Below are positions 38,851 to 46,803 of a DNA stretch of 64,000 nt, in pieces (the stretch's first letter is position 1; each line of letters opens with the position of its first letter). The position numbers and the translations under genes are program-made. The stretch comes from Oculatella sp. LEGE 06141 (lineage in GTDB: Bacteria; Cyanobacteriota; Cyanobacteriia; Elainellales; Elainellaceae). Below the pieces are notes generated by a model. The model did no database searches, was not told the DNA's origin, and saw nothing but the letters and a program-made list of their open reading frames with translations. Location of the stretch: NCBI RefSeq assembly GCF_015207605.1, contig NZ_JADEWO010000009.1:62001-126000 (forward strand), in the 5' to 3' direction.

Positions 38851-39387
38851 ATGGAACGTCGCCACTACGTCAGTTTAGATAGCCTTTTATTCCTGCTAGC
38901 CGGGACTGTCATTGTGACCAGCTTCGCGCCATCTGCCGAAACTGTTCGCCAAATTCGAAATGTTGCGATCGACGGGGAAGTTTCAGGATTGAGTGCAGAA
39001 CAGCGGCAAAATGCGGCTGCCATCATCTCAACGGGGACTGCAATGGGCATGAGCGATCGCGATATCCAGATCGCACTCATGGCGGCGCTGCAAGAGTCGT
39101 CGTTGAAGAATCTGGATCACGGTGATGATTGGTGGTTTCAGAAGATGGGCTGGGGTAAGTCCGACTCGGTTGGTTTGTTCCAGCAGCGCGATTCATGGGG
39201 GTCTAAAGAATGCCGCATGGAACCCTCATGCAGCTCCAAACTGTTTTTTAATGCGCTCCAGCAGGATGGCGATCGCGCAGCCAAATCACTTGGAGCCGCA
39301 GCTCAGAAAGTGCAGAATTCCGCGTTTCCAAGGGAGTACGACAAATGGGAAGACGACGCAGCCGCACTGCTCAACGCAGCAAGGTAA
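38851..39387 (+). CDS. membrane-anchored lytic transglycosylase-like protein
   Basis: 178 residues from ATG at 38851 with TAGGAGGAGT upstream. N-terminal TM (LDSLLFLLAGTVIVTSFA), then a lysozyme-like domain: AAIISTGTAMGMSDRDIQIALMAALQESSLKNLD (Glu in QESS), SDSVGLFQQRDSWGS, and KLFFNALQQDGDRAAKSLGAAAQKVQNS. It is similar in layout to VirB1-type or actinobacterial transglycosylases. It likely opens peptidoglycan for the transfer-like complex. Confidence 0.8.
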   Translation: MERRHYVSLDSLLFLLAGTVIVTSFAPSAETVRQIRNVAIDGEVSGLSAEQRQNAAAIISTGTAMGMSDRDIQIALMAALQESSLKNLDHGDDWWFQKMGWGKSDSVGLFQQRDSWGSKECRMEPSCSSKLFFNALQQDGDRAAKSLGAAAQKVQNSAFPREYDKWEDDAAALLNAAR

Positions 39388-39728
39388 AGCAGTTCTCGCC
39401 GGCATATCGGGAGCATGTTGAAGGGCGATCGCCATCATGGATGTTCCGCCGATGGCTTTGTTTTGTTCTGCTGTTTGGGCGTGACTGTGTTTGCCCATTG
39501 TTGCCAGCTCACCACGCTGAGCACCTGACTTATCGAAATCTGGGGCATGAACTGCCGATGCGCGATATTGTGCCTCTCAACCGAGTGACTCACGCTATTT
39601 TGACCTGGCTTAAAGATGTATTCCCGGCATTCCGCCCGGTTAACGCCTGGATGCTGCGATCGTGCTACGGATTCTGGTTGTCTCTTGAAGCGTTGCTACT
39701 GTTTAAACTGGTTAGCGCACTACATTGA
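39345..39728 (+). CDS. hypothetical protein at the end of the transfer-like operon
   Basis: 127 residues overlapping the previous gene by 43 bp. Basic N-terminus (MGRRRSRTAQRSKVKQF), a hydrophobic segment (WLCFVLLFGRDCVCPLLPA) and a C-terminal hydrophobic helix (YGFWLSLEALLLFKLVSAL). Possible membrane protein. The long overlap lowers certainty; a later start (ATG near 39439) is possible. Confidence 0.45.
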   Translation: MGRRRSRTAQRSKVKQFSPAYREHVEGRSPSWMFRRWLCFVLLFGRDCVCPLLPAHHAEHLTYRNLGHELPMRDIVPLNRVTHAILTWLKDVFPAFRPVNAWMLRSCYGFWLSLEALLLFKLVSALH

Positions 39729-39746
39729 AGACAGCATCCAGCTAGA

Positions 39747-40265
39747 TTAGTTGAATCGAGGTGGCTCCCAAGAAAAAGGGTGAGTATTAACTGTTTGAAT
39801 AGACAGTAGTGTAGATTTCCTCTCCTGCACGTCGTTGTCTTCAGCTACATCTACTTCCCAAACCCTTGCTCCTTTGCACATATCACGACAGAACTCGCCT
39901 ACTTCTAATTCCAGAACATTGTCGAGATGATTACAATGCCGACGATTACCCTGAGAATCAGGGACGGTAAAGCGGAATTTATCCAACGCTACCCTGGCAC
40001 GTTGGGCTGTAATATCATCTCCACCTTCGTGCAAAAATGAGCATCGAAGTGCATAGCAATCGCCAGAACCTAAAAATACATGAGATCCAATGGTATAGGT
40101 GGGGCAAACATACTTATCAAACCATGCTTTATATCTTGGGCCTGTCGCCTGCGCTGGAAATTGGAGCTTTCCACATATATCTGGAAGAAGCAGTGCAAGG
40201 GATAATGCTGCATACCAGTTTTTGCTTTCCAAAGCACTTTCAATAGCTTCAATAAAACGCTCCAT
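39747..40265 (-). CDS. HEPN-like protein (RX4H motif)
   Basis: 172 residues. Helical, with YALRCSFLHEGGDDI carrying the R-x4-H signature of HEPN RNases or HEPN-like proteins and a preceding helix ESKNWYAALSLALLLPDICGKL. The C-terminal part is unrecognised. HEPN proteins often serve in toxin-antitoxin or abortive-infection systems. It is on the minus strand at the border of the accessory island, without an obvious partner beside it. Confidence 0.65.
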   Translation of the reverse strand: MERFIEAIESALESKNWYAALSLALLLPDICGKLQFPAQATGPRYKAWFDKYVCPTYTIGSHVFLGSGDCYALRCSFLHEGGDDITAQRARVALDKFRFTVPDSQGNRRHCNHLDNVLELEVGEFCRDMCKGARVWEVDVAEDNDVQERKSTLLSIQTVNTHPFSWEPPRFN

Positions 40266-40423
40266 TTAGCACCTTTTCACTAAAGTCTCAACCCATTCTA
40301 GCGATCGCCCATCGCCCATCTTGAACAGAGCGCAATCGGTGCCAATGAGGGTTCGATCGCCCTCCAATCAGCCTGGTAATATATTCCTTAGAACGCCGCT
40401 GTTAGAAGACTTTGTTTCACCCC

Positions 40424-40741
40424 ATGTCGGACAGCCTCATTCATCCCATTTATTACCTCATCGTCCGGCGGGAAGGAAGGACTTGGCATTTTAGTATGGG
40501 CACGCCGTTCTACAACCCTCTGAACCTACCTGTAGCGGCCACTATGGAAGATCGGCTGTATTGCTACCACCTCACTCCAGCTAAAGTCATCATTGAGTTG
40601 TTCCGCATCAATGGCGGCAAGCCTGGTTACTATCTCGCGAACTTACGAAAGAAAAGCTACTACTTCTGTGGTGAAAACCATAGCGACATCAGGCAAACTC
40701 TTCAGCAATTAGGCATTGGTCGGCCTGACCCGATGGGGTAG
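40424..40741 (+). CDS. hypothetical protein
   Basis: 105 residues from ATG at 40424. Sequence SLIHPIYYLIVRREGRTWHFSMGTPFYNPLNLPVAATMEDRLYCYHLTPAKVIIELFRINGGKPGYYLANLRKKSYYFCG has a compact globular look, but no family. A single-gene unit with no visible ribosome site; AT-poorer than its island neighbours. About 230 bp without a gene follow it. Confidence 0.55.
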   Translation: MSDSLIHPIYYLIVRREGRTWHFSMGTPFYNPLNLPVAATMEDRLYCYHLTPAKVIIELFRINGGKPGYYLANLRKKSYYFCGENHSDIRQTLQQLGIGRPDPMG

Positions 40742-40974
40742 GAACGCGGCGTTTGGCGATCGAATTGTGCATGGATGATGCTGCCACCCATCTAAGCTGA
40801 ACATGTCGCAGTGCTGATTACGTTGTTAGAAAATCGGCTCTAGCCCTTATTGATGCTTCTCTTCATCAGTTGGAACAACGCGGAGACGCATGTTGACCTA
40901 CAGGTTAACCCGTGGGACATAATTACTGTATGACAGCTTGCCAGCTTTACAGCAGTAACGGAGGAGCGATCGCT

Positions 40975-41523
40975 ATGGCGCTGATTGCTGCAAAATGGAC
41001 AGTTAAAGACTATCACCGCATGATTGCTGCTGGTATCTTGGAAGGTCGCCAGGTCGAGCTGCTGAATGGGGAAATTATTGAAATGCCGCCAGAGGGACCA
41101 CCTCATGCTTATTTCAGCGATGAAACTGCCGACTACCTAGAGCGACTACTAGGCGATCGGGCAAAGGTGCGTGAAGGGAAGCCAATCACCCTGCCTAACG
41201 ACTCAGAGCCAGAGCCAGACATTTCTATCGTTCAGCCGTTAGGAGAGGTGTATGCAGAGCGTCATCCCCATGCGGAGGATGTGTTCTGGTTGATTGAATT
41301 TTCAAACACCAGCTTGACTAAGGATCTAGAAGATAAAACCAAGATTTACGCTAGTGCCCAAATTCAAGAATATTGGGTTGCTGATCTGCGAAACAAACAA
41401 CTGATTGTCTTTCGATCGCCTGCAAATGGGGATTACACATCAGAGAACACGCTAACCCAAGGTGATGTTGCTCCGTTAGCATTCCCTGATGCTTTTATTT
41501 CAGTTAGGCGGCTGGTGGGGTAG
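40975..41523 (+). CDS. Uma2 family endonuclease-like protein (DUF820)
   Basis: 182 residues from ATG at 40975 (GGAGGAGCGATCGCT upstream). Typical for this cyanobacteria-rich family: WTVKDYHRMIAAGILEGRQVELLNGEIIEMPPEGPPHAYFSDETADYLERLL, then EPEPDISIVQP and DVFWLIEFSNTSLTKDLEDKTKIYASAQIQEYWVADLRNKQLIVFR, matching a PD-(D/E)xK-like fold. The function is unknown; copies are commonly host-derived. It is probably a chromosomal gene captured by the prophage. Confidence 0.9.
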   Translation: MALIAAKWTVKDYHRMIAAGILEGRQVELLNGEIIEMPPEGPPHAYFSDETADYLERLLGDRAKVREGKPITLPNDSEPEPDISIVQPLGEVYAERHPHAEDVFWLIEFSNTSLTKDLEDKTKIYASAQIQEYWVADLRNKQLIVFRSPANGDYTSENTLTQGDVAPLAFPDAFISVRRLVG

Positions 41524-41785
41524 AAGGCGATCGCCCCTTACTAATGCGCTTTTGAAGCAAAACTGAATGTAAAACCACAGCGACAAGAATGGGTGACTTT
41601 GATGTGATGCTGGAACCCTATCGCTTAGACATGATTGAAGAAAAAGCTTTGTTGTTGCTGTAGGATGGGCAATTGCTTCTGGCTTGATTTTCTAAGCTAA
41701 GATCTTTGCAGATCTCGTAAAAAGAATTTGTGTTAATTTAAAGACCAGAAGCGACTACCCTCGGACAAAGGAAATAGCCGCTTCA

Positions 41786-42907
41786 ATGCTAACTAATTTG
41801 AACTCCCAATTGGGAGAACATCTCAGTATGTCTAATTATACAGCAATTTTGAATGGTAAGCACCGTTCAGGGACAGCTTCACCGCCCAGCAGGGAGCCAT
41901 TAATTCTGCTAGGTAAGGAGATTGATGTGGTTTCTCAACCTCCTGACAACAACTCTTCTGACGTGGACTATCAAGCTTTAGTCCAAGAATTAGATGAGAA
42001 GGGTATTCAAGCTTTGTTAGGAATGATGCAGTTGTCTCAAGATCAAGGTGAATTCACCTTAAAAGATCTAAGACAAAAAACAGGCTTATCTTACACAGAA
42101 GCAAAGAATCGAGTGAAGCCTTTTGAAAAAAAAGGCACAGTAGTCGTTAATTCAAGACTAAATTCACGCTACCCCAATATGCAAGCTACACACTTTTATA
42201 GCTTTGCTGATTGGGTTGACGTGGAACAATTTCGATTGATATTGGCAGGGAATGGCCCTGGAAACAAGCAGGATGACGAAAGGGTTGACCAGAAAGGGCA
42301 ATTCAGCACTACTCATACAGTTCTGCAATCAAATAAAGTTCCCAACACGCTAGAAGAGCTGAGAAGCGTTCTTCTAGCTATTAACCCACCCTACAGAGCC
42401 GCTCACATTCAGATATTGAAGTGGATAGCTGAGTCTGGCGATACTACAGCTAAAGAGGTTTCCAAGAGAACTGGAAAGAGGCCTTCTACAAGTAATGCTC
42501 AGCTAGAACGGGTTCGGGGTCTCGGATTGAGTTGTCGAGAAAAACGATCTGGAGAGTATCACTACTTTCTTTGTCCAGGCTTGGATAAAGGCTTAGTTGA
42601 AAAGCTTTTCTATGAAGATGCTCATCAAGATTCGCCTGTAATCAGCACTCAACTTAAAGACACCGAGCCGAAAACAATTCAACTGGTAGCAGATATGCCT
42701 CTCTCTGAAAACTCCTCTAACGCTCAGCATTTGACAGAGCAAGCCAAGTCCCTGACTCCAGCTGAACAGCTCATGGAAATCATGGAAAAACTTCCCACAT
42801 TCAATCAAAACTGGCCAGAACAATTTCAAGAGAAATGGCTTAACTCTTTCGATCGAGTAACGCGATTTCTCGTTGGTGAAACTGACACAGACAACATAGA
42901 GCGGTGA
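41786..42907 (+). CDS. winged-helix regulator-like protein
   Basis: 373 residues with two HTH-like regions: ALLGMMQLSQDQGEFTLKDLRQKTGLSYTEAKNRVKPFEKKGTVVV and ILKWIAESGDTTAKEVSKRTGKRPSTSNAQLERVRGLGLSC. AT-rich codon use compared with phage genes. A promoter-like GGACAAAGGAAATAG at 41764-41778 on the plus strand lies just before the start; it is a partial match to the phage motif. No DNA-repeat copy is inside. Possible regulator of the accessory island. Confidence 0.6.
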   Translation: MLTNLNSQLGEHLSMSNYTAILNGKHRSGTASPPSREPLILLGKEIDVVSQPPDNNSSDVDYQALVQELDEKGIQALLGMMQLSQDQGEFTLKDLRQKTGLSYTEAKNRVKPFEKKGTVVVNSRLNSRYPNMQATHFYSFADWVDVEQFRLILAGNGPGNKQDDERVDQKGQFSTTHTVLQSNKVPNTLEELRSVLLAINPPYRAAHIQILKWIAESGDTTAKEVSKRTGKRPSTSNAQLERVRGLGLSCREKRSGEYHYFLCPGLDKGLVEKLFYEDAHQDSPVISTQLKDTEPKTIQLVADMPLSENSSNAQHLTEQAKSLTPAEQLMEIMEKLPTFNQNWPEQFQEKWLNSFDRVTRFLVGETDTDNIER

Positions 42908-43206
42908 CTTTCTTCCACTGATTTGTTTCTTGGGGATGCGTGGTTCTAGGCCTACATACCAAGCTCCAAATTGGAGGGGGCATCTTTTCCTGCCAACTGT
43001 CTCTAAATTTTTGCTCTACATAGCAAGAAGTCAAACAGCACCAAAAAATACGTCAAAAAAGCAATACAGAGTTTTTGACTGCCCTAACTATCCCGTAAAA
43101 CTTTCATGTGGGATAGCGCTATGCAATTGCCACTGCGTTATCTTTTGTACACAGGCAAGAATTTGCTTGTGTGCAGAATCTAGCAAAAACACTAGCAGTG
43201 GTGGTT

Positions 43207-43536
43207 ATGGCAATTCTAACTAAAGGCATCAAGCTATCGCAGCTTGCAGCAACTTCACCAGAACAAAAGGCATCTGAGATAGACAGCTTAATCAATGCAG
43301 CCCTAAACCCAGACAAACAACATCTCGAGCAACAGTGTAATGAAGTGGATGCTCGGATTAAAGAGTTTGAGTGTCGCTACGAAATGTCGTCCGATGCAAT
43401 GAAACAGCAACTTTCTCAAGGGTTGATTAAGGAAACAGCTGAAATTTGTTCCTGGTTGTTGCTTTTGAAAGTGAAAAACAACCTTAAGATGCGACCTGAT
43501 GAGACACCAACCCAATCGCTTTCAAAATTACTTTAA
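43207..43536 (+). CDS. putative antitoxin-like partner of the TumE-type toxin
   Basis: 109 residues from ATG at 43207 (a longer frame opens at 43171). Helical (LSQLAATSPEQKASEIDSLINAALNPDKQHLEQQCNEVDARIKEFECRYEMSSDAMKQQLSQ). No HTH is evident. It overlaps the toxin-like gene by 38 bp, the arrangement usual for toxin-antitoxin pairs. The antitoxin role is inferred from this coupling alone. Confidence 0.55.
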   Translation: MAILTKGIKLSQLAATSPEQKASEIDSLINAALNPDKQHLEQQCNEVDARIKEFECRYEMSSDAMKQQLSQGLIKETAEICSWLLLLKVKNNLKMRPDETPTQSLSKLL

Positions 43537-44008
43537 GACCCACGAGACGGTTCTTGAGCAGTTCAAGTCCCGGCGATTTGTTGGTAACGACACCCTGGAA
43601 TTTCGACCCTCTAATTGCTGTTTCTTGCTTGATGGAGAAATAGGTTGCTTAGGGGGTCTTGTTATAAGAGTAGAGAAGTTGATACGAATTGTTAGCCAAG
43701 ATCCTCAGGAGCCTTTAGTACAAACTGAATGGTATGCCTATAATGCTTCACTTCGCAACAATCACAATATCTTTAGATATGACAACCAGGATGAAGACTT
43801 TAACTTTCGTCTTGGACATGCTGATCCGCACCACAAGCATACTTTCGATTGGTGTACGGGAAATGAATTATCTGAAAGTCCACTGTGGGTAGGGGCTGAG
43901 AAATGGCCCACTTTAGGTGATGTGTTACACGAATTAGAAGATTGGTATTGGAAACACAAAGAACTTCTGTCCAATCCTGAAGACTACCCTGAGCTGGACC
44001 TTCGATAA
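43499..44008 (+). CDS. TumE family toxin-like protein
   Basis: 169 residues. The block VQTEWYAYNASLRNNHNIFRYDNQDEDFNFRLGHADPHHKHTFDW... WPTLGDVLHELEDWYW shows the TumE/DUF6516 pattern (YxYxxxxx...ifRYDN...phHkH...p.l..vl.ei). TumE proteins are predicted toxins of two-gene modules. Here the preceding gene overlaps it. Codon use is AT-richer than in the phage core. Confidence 0.7.
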   Translation: MRHQPNRFQNYFKTHETVLEQFKSRRFVGNDTLEFRPSNCCFLLDGEIGCLGGLVIRVEKLIRIVSQDPQEPLVQTEWYAYNASLRNNHNIFRYDNQDEDFNFRLGHADPHHKHTFDWCTGNELSESPLWVGAEKWPTLGDVLHELEDWYWKHKELLSNPEDYPELDLR

Positions 44009-44234
44009 TGTTCTACAGACGATATAAGCTGCGAAGGTATTTTTGATCTGCTTTCGGACGTAATGCTCAGATTAAAGAGCAGTGCAACAACAATCGCAAC
44101 ATCTGCACGGCGAGTGAAGTGATGCATAGGTCTTCTAATTGACTGAGCCTAAGTTCCCAGCAACTGAAGTAATGACTATCAACCCATTCGATACCCATTC
44201 GTTCGATCGCCCCCTCATCAGCTAGCTATGTCCC

Positions 44235-44789
44235 CTAGAACGCCTCCCCTGTTGCCGCCTCTACATTGGCGATCGCCCGTCGAGCAACCATCTTCCAGTT
44301 CGTCTGGTCATCGTAGGGTGCTTTCACCGGATTGCCCATCGCATACATCCGGCAGAACAGAACTGATTCGTCAGTGCCAGGTTGTGGGGACAAGGTGATG
44401 GGTTGCTGGAGCTGCTGTGGTTCCAAGGCGGCAACCGCCGATAAGAGGCCTTTGCTGAAATGCGAGTCATAGCCAGACTCCACACAGTAGGGGCGATCGC
44501 CCTTTAAATAAGCCTGGAGTTTGACCACCGGCTTACCGCGTCGATCCACCGTCTCAAAGCGTAACTCTTGCAGGTATCCCGTCAAAGCTGTGGCAGTGAC
44601 AGGAACAACTTCGCCATTATGAACGATGTACCACAAGCAGTTGTTCGATCGGTTTGCATAAATCCGCATGAGTGCAGGCGCTTCAGTCAGTCCTAACTGC
44701 GGCTGTTTGAGGTGGTTAACGATTGCGCTCAGCAATTCAGTTTGTCGAGTTAGAGCAGCAATTATTTGAGCAGTATCTGAGATGGTCAT
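44235..44789 (-). CDS. hypothetical early protein (DNA-metabolism neighbourhood)
   Basis: 184 residues from ATG at 44789, whose ribosome site AGGGGAAACC comes from the repeat at 44797. Sequence TAQIIAALTRQTELLSAIVNHLKQ... LMRIYANRSNNCLWYIVHNGEVVPVTATALTGYLQELRFETVDRRGKPVVKLQAYLKGDRPYCVESGYDSHFSKGLLSAVAAL is compact and may be a single-stranded-DNA or nucleotide-binding type; no family is certain. The stop TAG lies inside another repeat copy. Confidence 0.55.
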   Translation of the reverse strand: MTISDTAQIIAALTRQTELLSAIVNHLKQPQLGLTEAPALMRIYANRSNNCLWYIVHNGEVVPVTATALTGYLQELRFETVDRRGKPVVKLQAYLKGDRPYCVESGYDSHFSKGLLSAVAALEPQQLQQPITLSPQPGTDESVLFCRMYAMGNPVKAPYDDQTNWKMVARRAIANVEAATGEAF

Positions 44790-44799
44790 AAGGTTTCCC

Positions 44800-45099
44800 C
44801 TAGAACGGAATGTCGGAGACGCGGCTCCAATCTGGATGGAGTGCAAACGTTAGCGCGGCTGTGAGCGTAGGAAATAGGGTGTAGGGTTGAAGCGGCTCAA
44901 TTTCTGGATGTGGATCGGTGTAGATGCAGAGATTCCAACCGCCATCAACCTCAAAGATTGAGAATAGCAAGAACTTTACCTGAAACGGAGACGGAAGAGT
45001 GGTGGAGCGATCGCCCTTTTGCTGGTGACAAGAGGGCGATCGCGTTATCAGCAATATTTGGCTTCGTATTCGTTCTGAACGTTCATAATTGCCGTCCAT
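44800..45099 (-). CDS. small hypothetical protein of the early operon
   Basis: Up to 99 residues. The 45048 gene overlaps its first 17 codons, so the true start is probably further in, near the VKFLLFSIFEVDGGWNLCIYTD segment. The recognisable folded part is VDGGWNLCIYTDPHPEIEPLQPYTLFPTLTAALTFALHPDWS. Its stop is the TAG of a CCCCTAGAAC copy, which also forms the ribosome site of the next gene. Confidence 0.5.
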   Translation of the reverse strand: MDGNYERSERIRSQILLITRSPSCHQQKGDRSTTLPSPFQVKFLLFSIFEVDGGWNLCIYTDPHPEIEPLQPYTLFPTLTAALTFALHPDWSRVSDIPF

Positions 45100-45347
45100 T
45101 CTTGACGGGCTTGCAATTCTTCAAGAGAGCACTGAGACTCAAATTTTTCCCATGCACACCAAGCAACAAGCCTATCCAATTTGCTAATTCGCTGTTCAGC
45201 GGCTTCTATCTCTTGCTCCGATGCACCAACCTTGTGATGCAGGTGATTGAGGTCTTCTAGGGTTGAAGCGTCGCGCACCATCTGCTTGATTTCTTCTAAC
45301 TCTTGTTGCATTGTTTCAAATTCAACAGCAATCTCACAGCTAATCAT
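45048..45347 (-). CDS. coiled-coil protein
   Basis: 99 residues, almost entirely helical (VEFETMQQELEEIKQMVRDASTLEDLNHLHHKVGASEQEIEAAEQRISKLDRLVAWCAWEKFES). Heptad-like. No family recognised. It is part of the minus-strand early operon running 46.6 to 44.2 kb. Confidence 0.6.
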   Translation of the reverse strand: MISCEIAVEFETMQQELEEIKQMVRDASTLEDLNHLHHKVGASEQEIEAAEQRISKLDRLVAWCAWEKFESQCSLEELQARQEWTAIMNVQNEYEAKYC

Positions 45348-45411
45348 TGTTCATTTCCCATTTGATTTACAGTTGCCCCTCAGATTGAGCGAGAGGGGCG
45401 ATCGCTAAGCG

Positions 45412-45723
45412 TTACCGAGTGCCAGATCCTTGGCTGCGTTCCGGTCCATCTTCGACAGGTGGAACGTATGGTTCTGAAGCAGCGAAGGTTACTTCAACCA
45501 CTTCCCAGTCGCGATCGTCGTGAACACCACAACCCGGCCTGTTGTCGGTTGTTGTACATGAGTCAGGCTGGGGCTGGATGGGTTTTATTGCCTGCTGATC
45601 AAGATCTCGCCTACCACTACCGCGATGACTAGTCTCATCCTGTGTTTGAACCTGGGAATAAACGGGTACTGGAAGTGATGGGGGTGTTACCCCTAGAACG
45701 ATCGAAGTTAATTCAACTAGCAT
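45412..45723 (-). CDS. hypothetical low-complexity protein
   Basis: 103 residues, Pro/Ser/Asp-rich, no predicted fold (PSLPVPVYSQVQTQDETSHRGSGRRDLDQQAIKPIQPQPDSCTTTDNRPGCGVHDDRDWEVVEVTF). A repeat copy lies near its start (45690). Coding support comes from operon spacing; could be spurious. Confidence 0.4.
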   Translation of the reverse strand: MLVELTSIVLGVTPPSLPVPVYSQVQTQDETSHRGSGRRDLDQQAIKPIQPQPDSCTTTDNRPGCGVHDDRDWEVVEVTFAASEPYVPPVEDGPERSQGSGTR

Positions 45724-45825
45724 GAATGAAGTCCGTTAGGATAACCTGCCAGCTTTGCCGTGGAAAGTTGAGCTGGCAGGATGAACAATTGGGGCAGACT
45801 TCTGGAGAGGGGCTTTAGGGTAGGT

Positions 45826-46173
45826 TTAGGCGGCTGCAACAGCTTCGAGTTCTGCGATCGCTCGTCGTTCGTTGAGCTTCAGCACGCTGAACTGATTGCG
45901 GAGCAGATCCAACTGGATCTGCTGTTCAGTGCGCTTGTCTTGTGCCGATTGAACCTCAAGCAGCAGGGCTTGGTAGTCTTCGACTGCCATCAGCTCAGCC
46001 TTTTTTGCTTTGCGTTGACCTTCGTTGGTCAAGGTTTTATCAAAGGCAACCGCGCCTTCAATCTCAGCATTAAACTGGCTTAGAGCATCTTGGAGCTTAC
46101 GCAGATGCTGCTCCTGGGAAAGAAGCTGAAACTGGGTGCGGGCGATCGCTTCTGGGAAATCTGAAATTTGCAT
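45826..46173 (-). CDS. coiled-coil protein of the early operon
   Basis: 115 residues, long amphipathic helices (IARTQFQLLSQEQHLRKLQDALSQFNAEIEGAVAFDKTLTNEGQRKAKKAELMAVEDYQALLLEVQSAQDKRTEQQIQLDLLRNQFSVLKLNERRAIAELEAV). I recognise the type from cyanobacterial phages and plasmids, next to single-strand annealing genes, but a function cannot be given. Confidence 0.6.
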   Translation of the reverse strand: MQISDFPEAIARTQFQLLSQEQHLRKLQDALSQFNAEIEGAVAFDKTLTNEGQRKAKKAELMAVEDYQALLLEVQSAQDKRTEQQIQLDLLRNQFSVLKLNERRAIAELEAVAAA

Positions 46174-46241
46174 CGTGGTTCACCAATAAGTTGCGGGTGT
46201 TTCAAGTCGAGAGAGTGGGGCGTGATGCGCCCCACATGCCA

Positions 46242-46574
46242 TCAGCTAGCAATGGGAACCAGATGGATTTTCAATCCCTGCCGCTTTAAGAGCCGGTCTT
46301 GATCTGCAAATATCTCTTTGGTCAAATCAAGCCCGATCGCCACGCTTTTGACCCGCTTGCAGCAGTCCTGAAACCGCGATTCTGCATCTTCAGCACCCTG
46401 GTCACGAGCAGCAAGCATCTCGTCGATCGCCTGTGATAGGAAGGCTAAGTCATCCAGCAGCAGCTCTTTCTGGAGTGCTGCGTCATCATCGTCGGGAGCG
46501 ATCGCGGTGGCTTGAGCCTCAATGCAGGTGTCGAGTTCTTGTTGCGCGACGGTTCTAACGTTTAGAGCTACCAT
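46242..46574 (-). CDS. hypothetical first protein of the minus-strand early operon
   Basis: 110 residues with CGGAGGATTT ribosome site. Helical and acidic (VAQQELDTCIEAQATAIAPDDDDAALQKELLLDDLAFLSQAIDEMLAARDQGAEDAESRFQDCCKRVKSVAIGLDLTKEIFAD). It begins 32 bp after a promoter-like motif and lies divergent from the Cro/CI regulator. Confidence 0.6.
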   Translation of the reverse strand: MVALNVRTVAQQELDTCIEAQATAIAPDDDDAALQKELLLDDLAFLSQAIDEMLAARDQGAEDAESRFQDCCKRVKSVAIGLDLTKEIFADQDRLLKRQGLKIHLVPIAS

Positions 46575-46605
46575 TAATTCAAATCCTCCGAGGTTTTCTT
46601 GGGGT

Positions 46606-46628
46606 TCTCAACTCTTCGTGTTGTCCAA
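46606..46628 (-). promoter_or_regulatory. promoter-like motif, variant copy (early operon)
   Basis: On the minus strand it reads TTGGACAACACGAAGAG followed by TTGAGA. It matches the outer parts of the phage consensus exactly (TTGGACAA and TTGAGA at the correct distance) but differs in the central CCCAT. It faces the 46574 gene. Confidence 0.45.
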
Positions 46629-46717
46629 GCATTTGAGTTGAGAGAGATTGCGAAAGGCGATTGCTGTCAGTTTCCGAGGCTGAAGGGGCGATCGCCTTTC
46701 GATTAATCTAAATGTAC

Positions 46718-46777
46718 ACTAATAGTTTATAGTGTGTCAACTAATAGTTTACAGTGTGCTATATACTGTTAGCTAAC
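46718..46777. promoter_or_regulatory. switch-region operators
   Basis: Two direct copies of ACTAATAGTTTA(T/C)AGTGTG at 46718-46736 and 46740-46758, 22 bp apart, the first containing an inverted CACTA...TAGTG; then a perfect 10-bp palindrome GTTAGCTAAC at 46768-46777. They separate the minus-strand early operon from the plus-strand HTH gene, as lysis-lysogeny operators do. The spacing of two helical turns suggests cooperative repressor binding. Confidence 0.75.
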
Positions 46778-46803
46778 GGTTTACTCTACTGGAGGGGTTT
46801 ATT

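Noticed and set aside
41524..41785. Short open frame starting MGDFDVMLEPYRLDMIEEKALLLL near 41590
   Set aside because: Only about 24 codons with no ribosome site; probably a fragment or chance.
42908..43206. Open frame in the gap between the winged-helix gene and the toxin pair
   Set aside because: Composition is not protein-like, no ribosome site; the gap only shows a small CAAG/CTTG hairpin near 43155.
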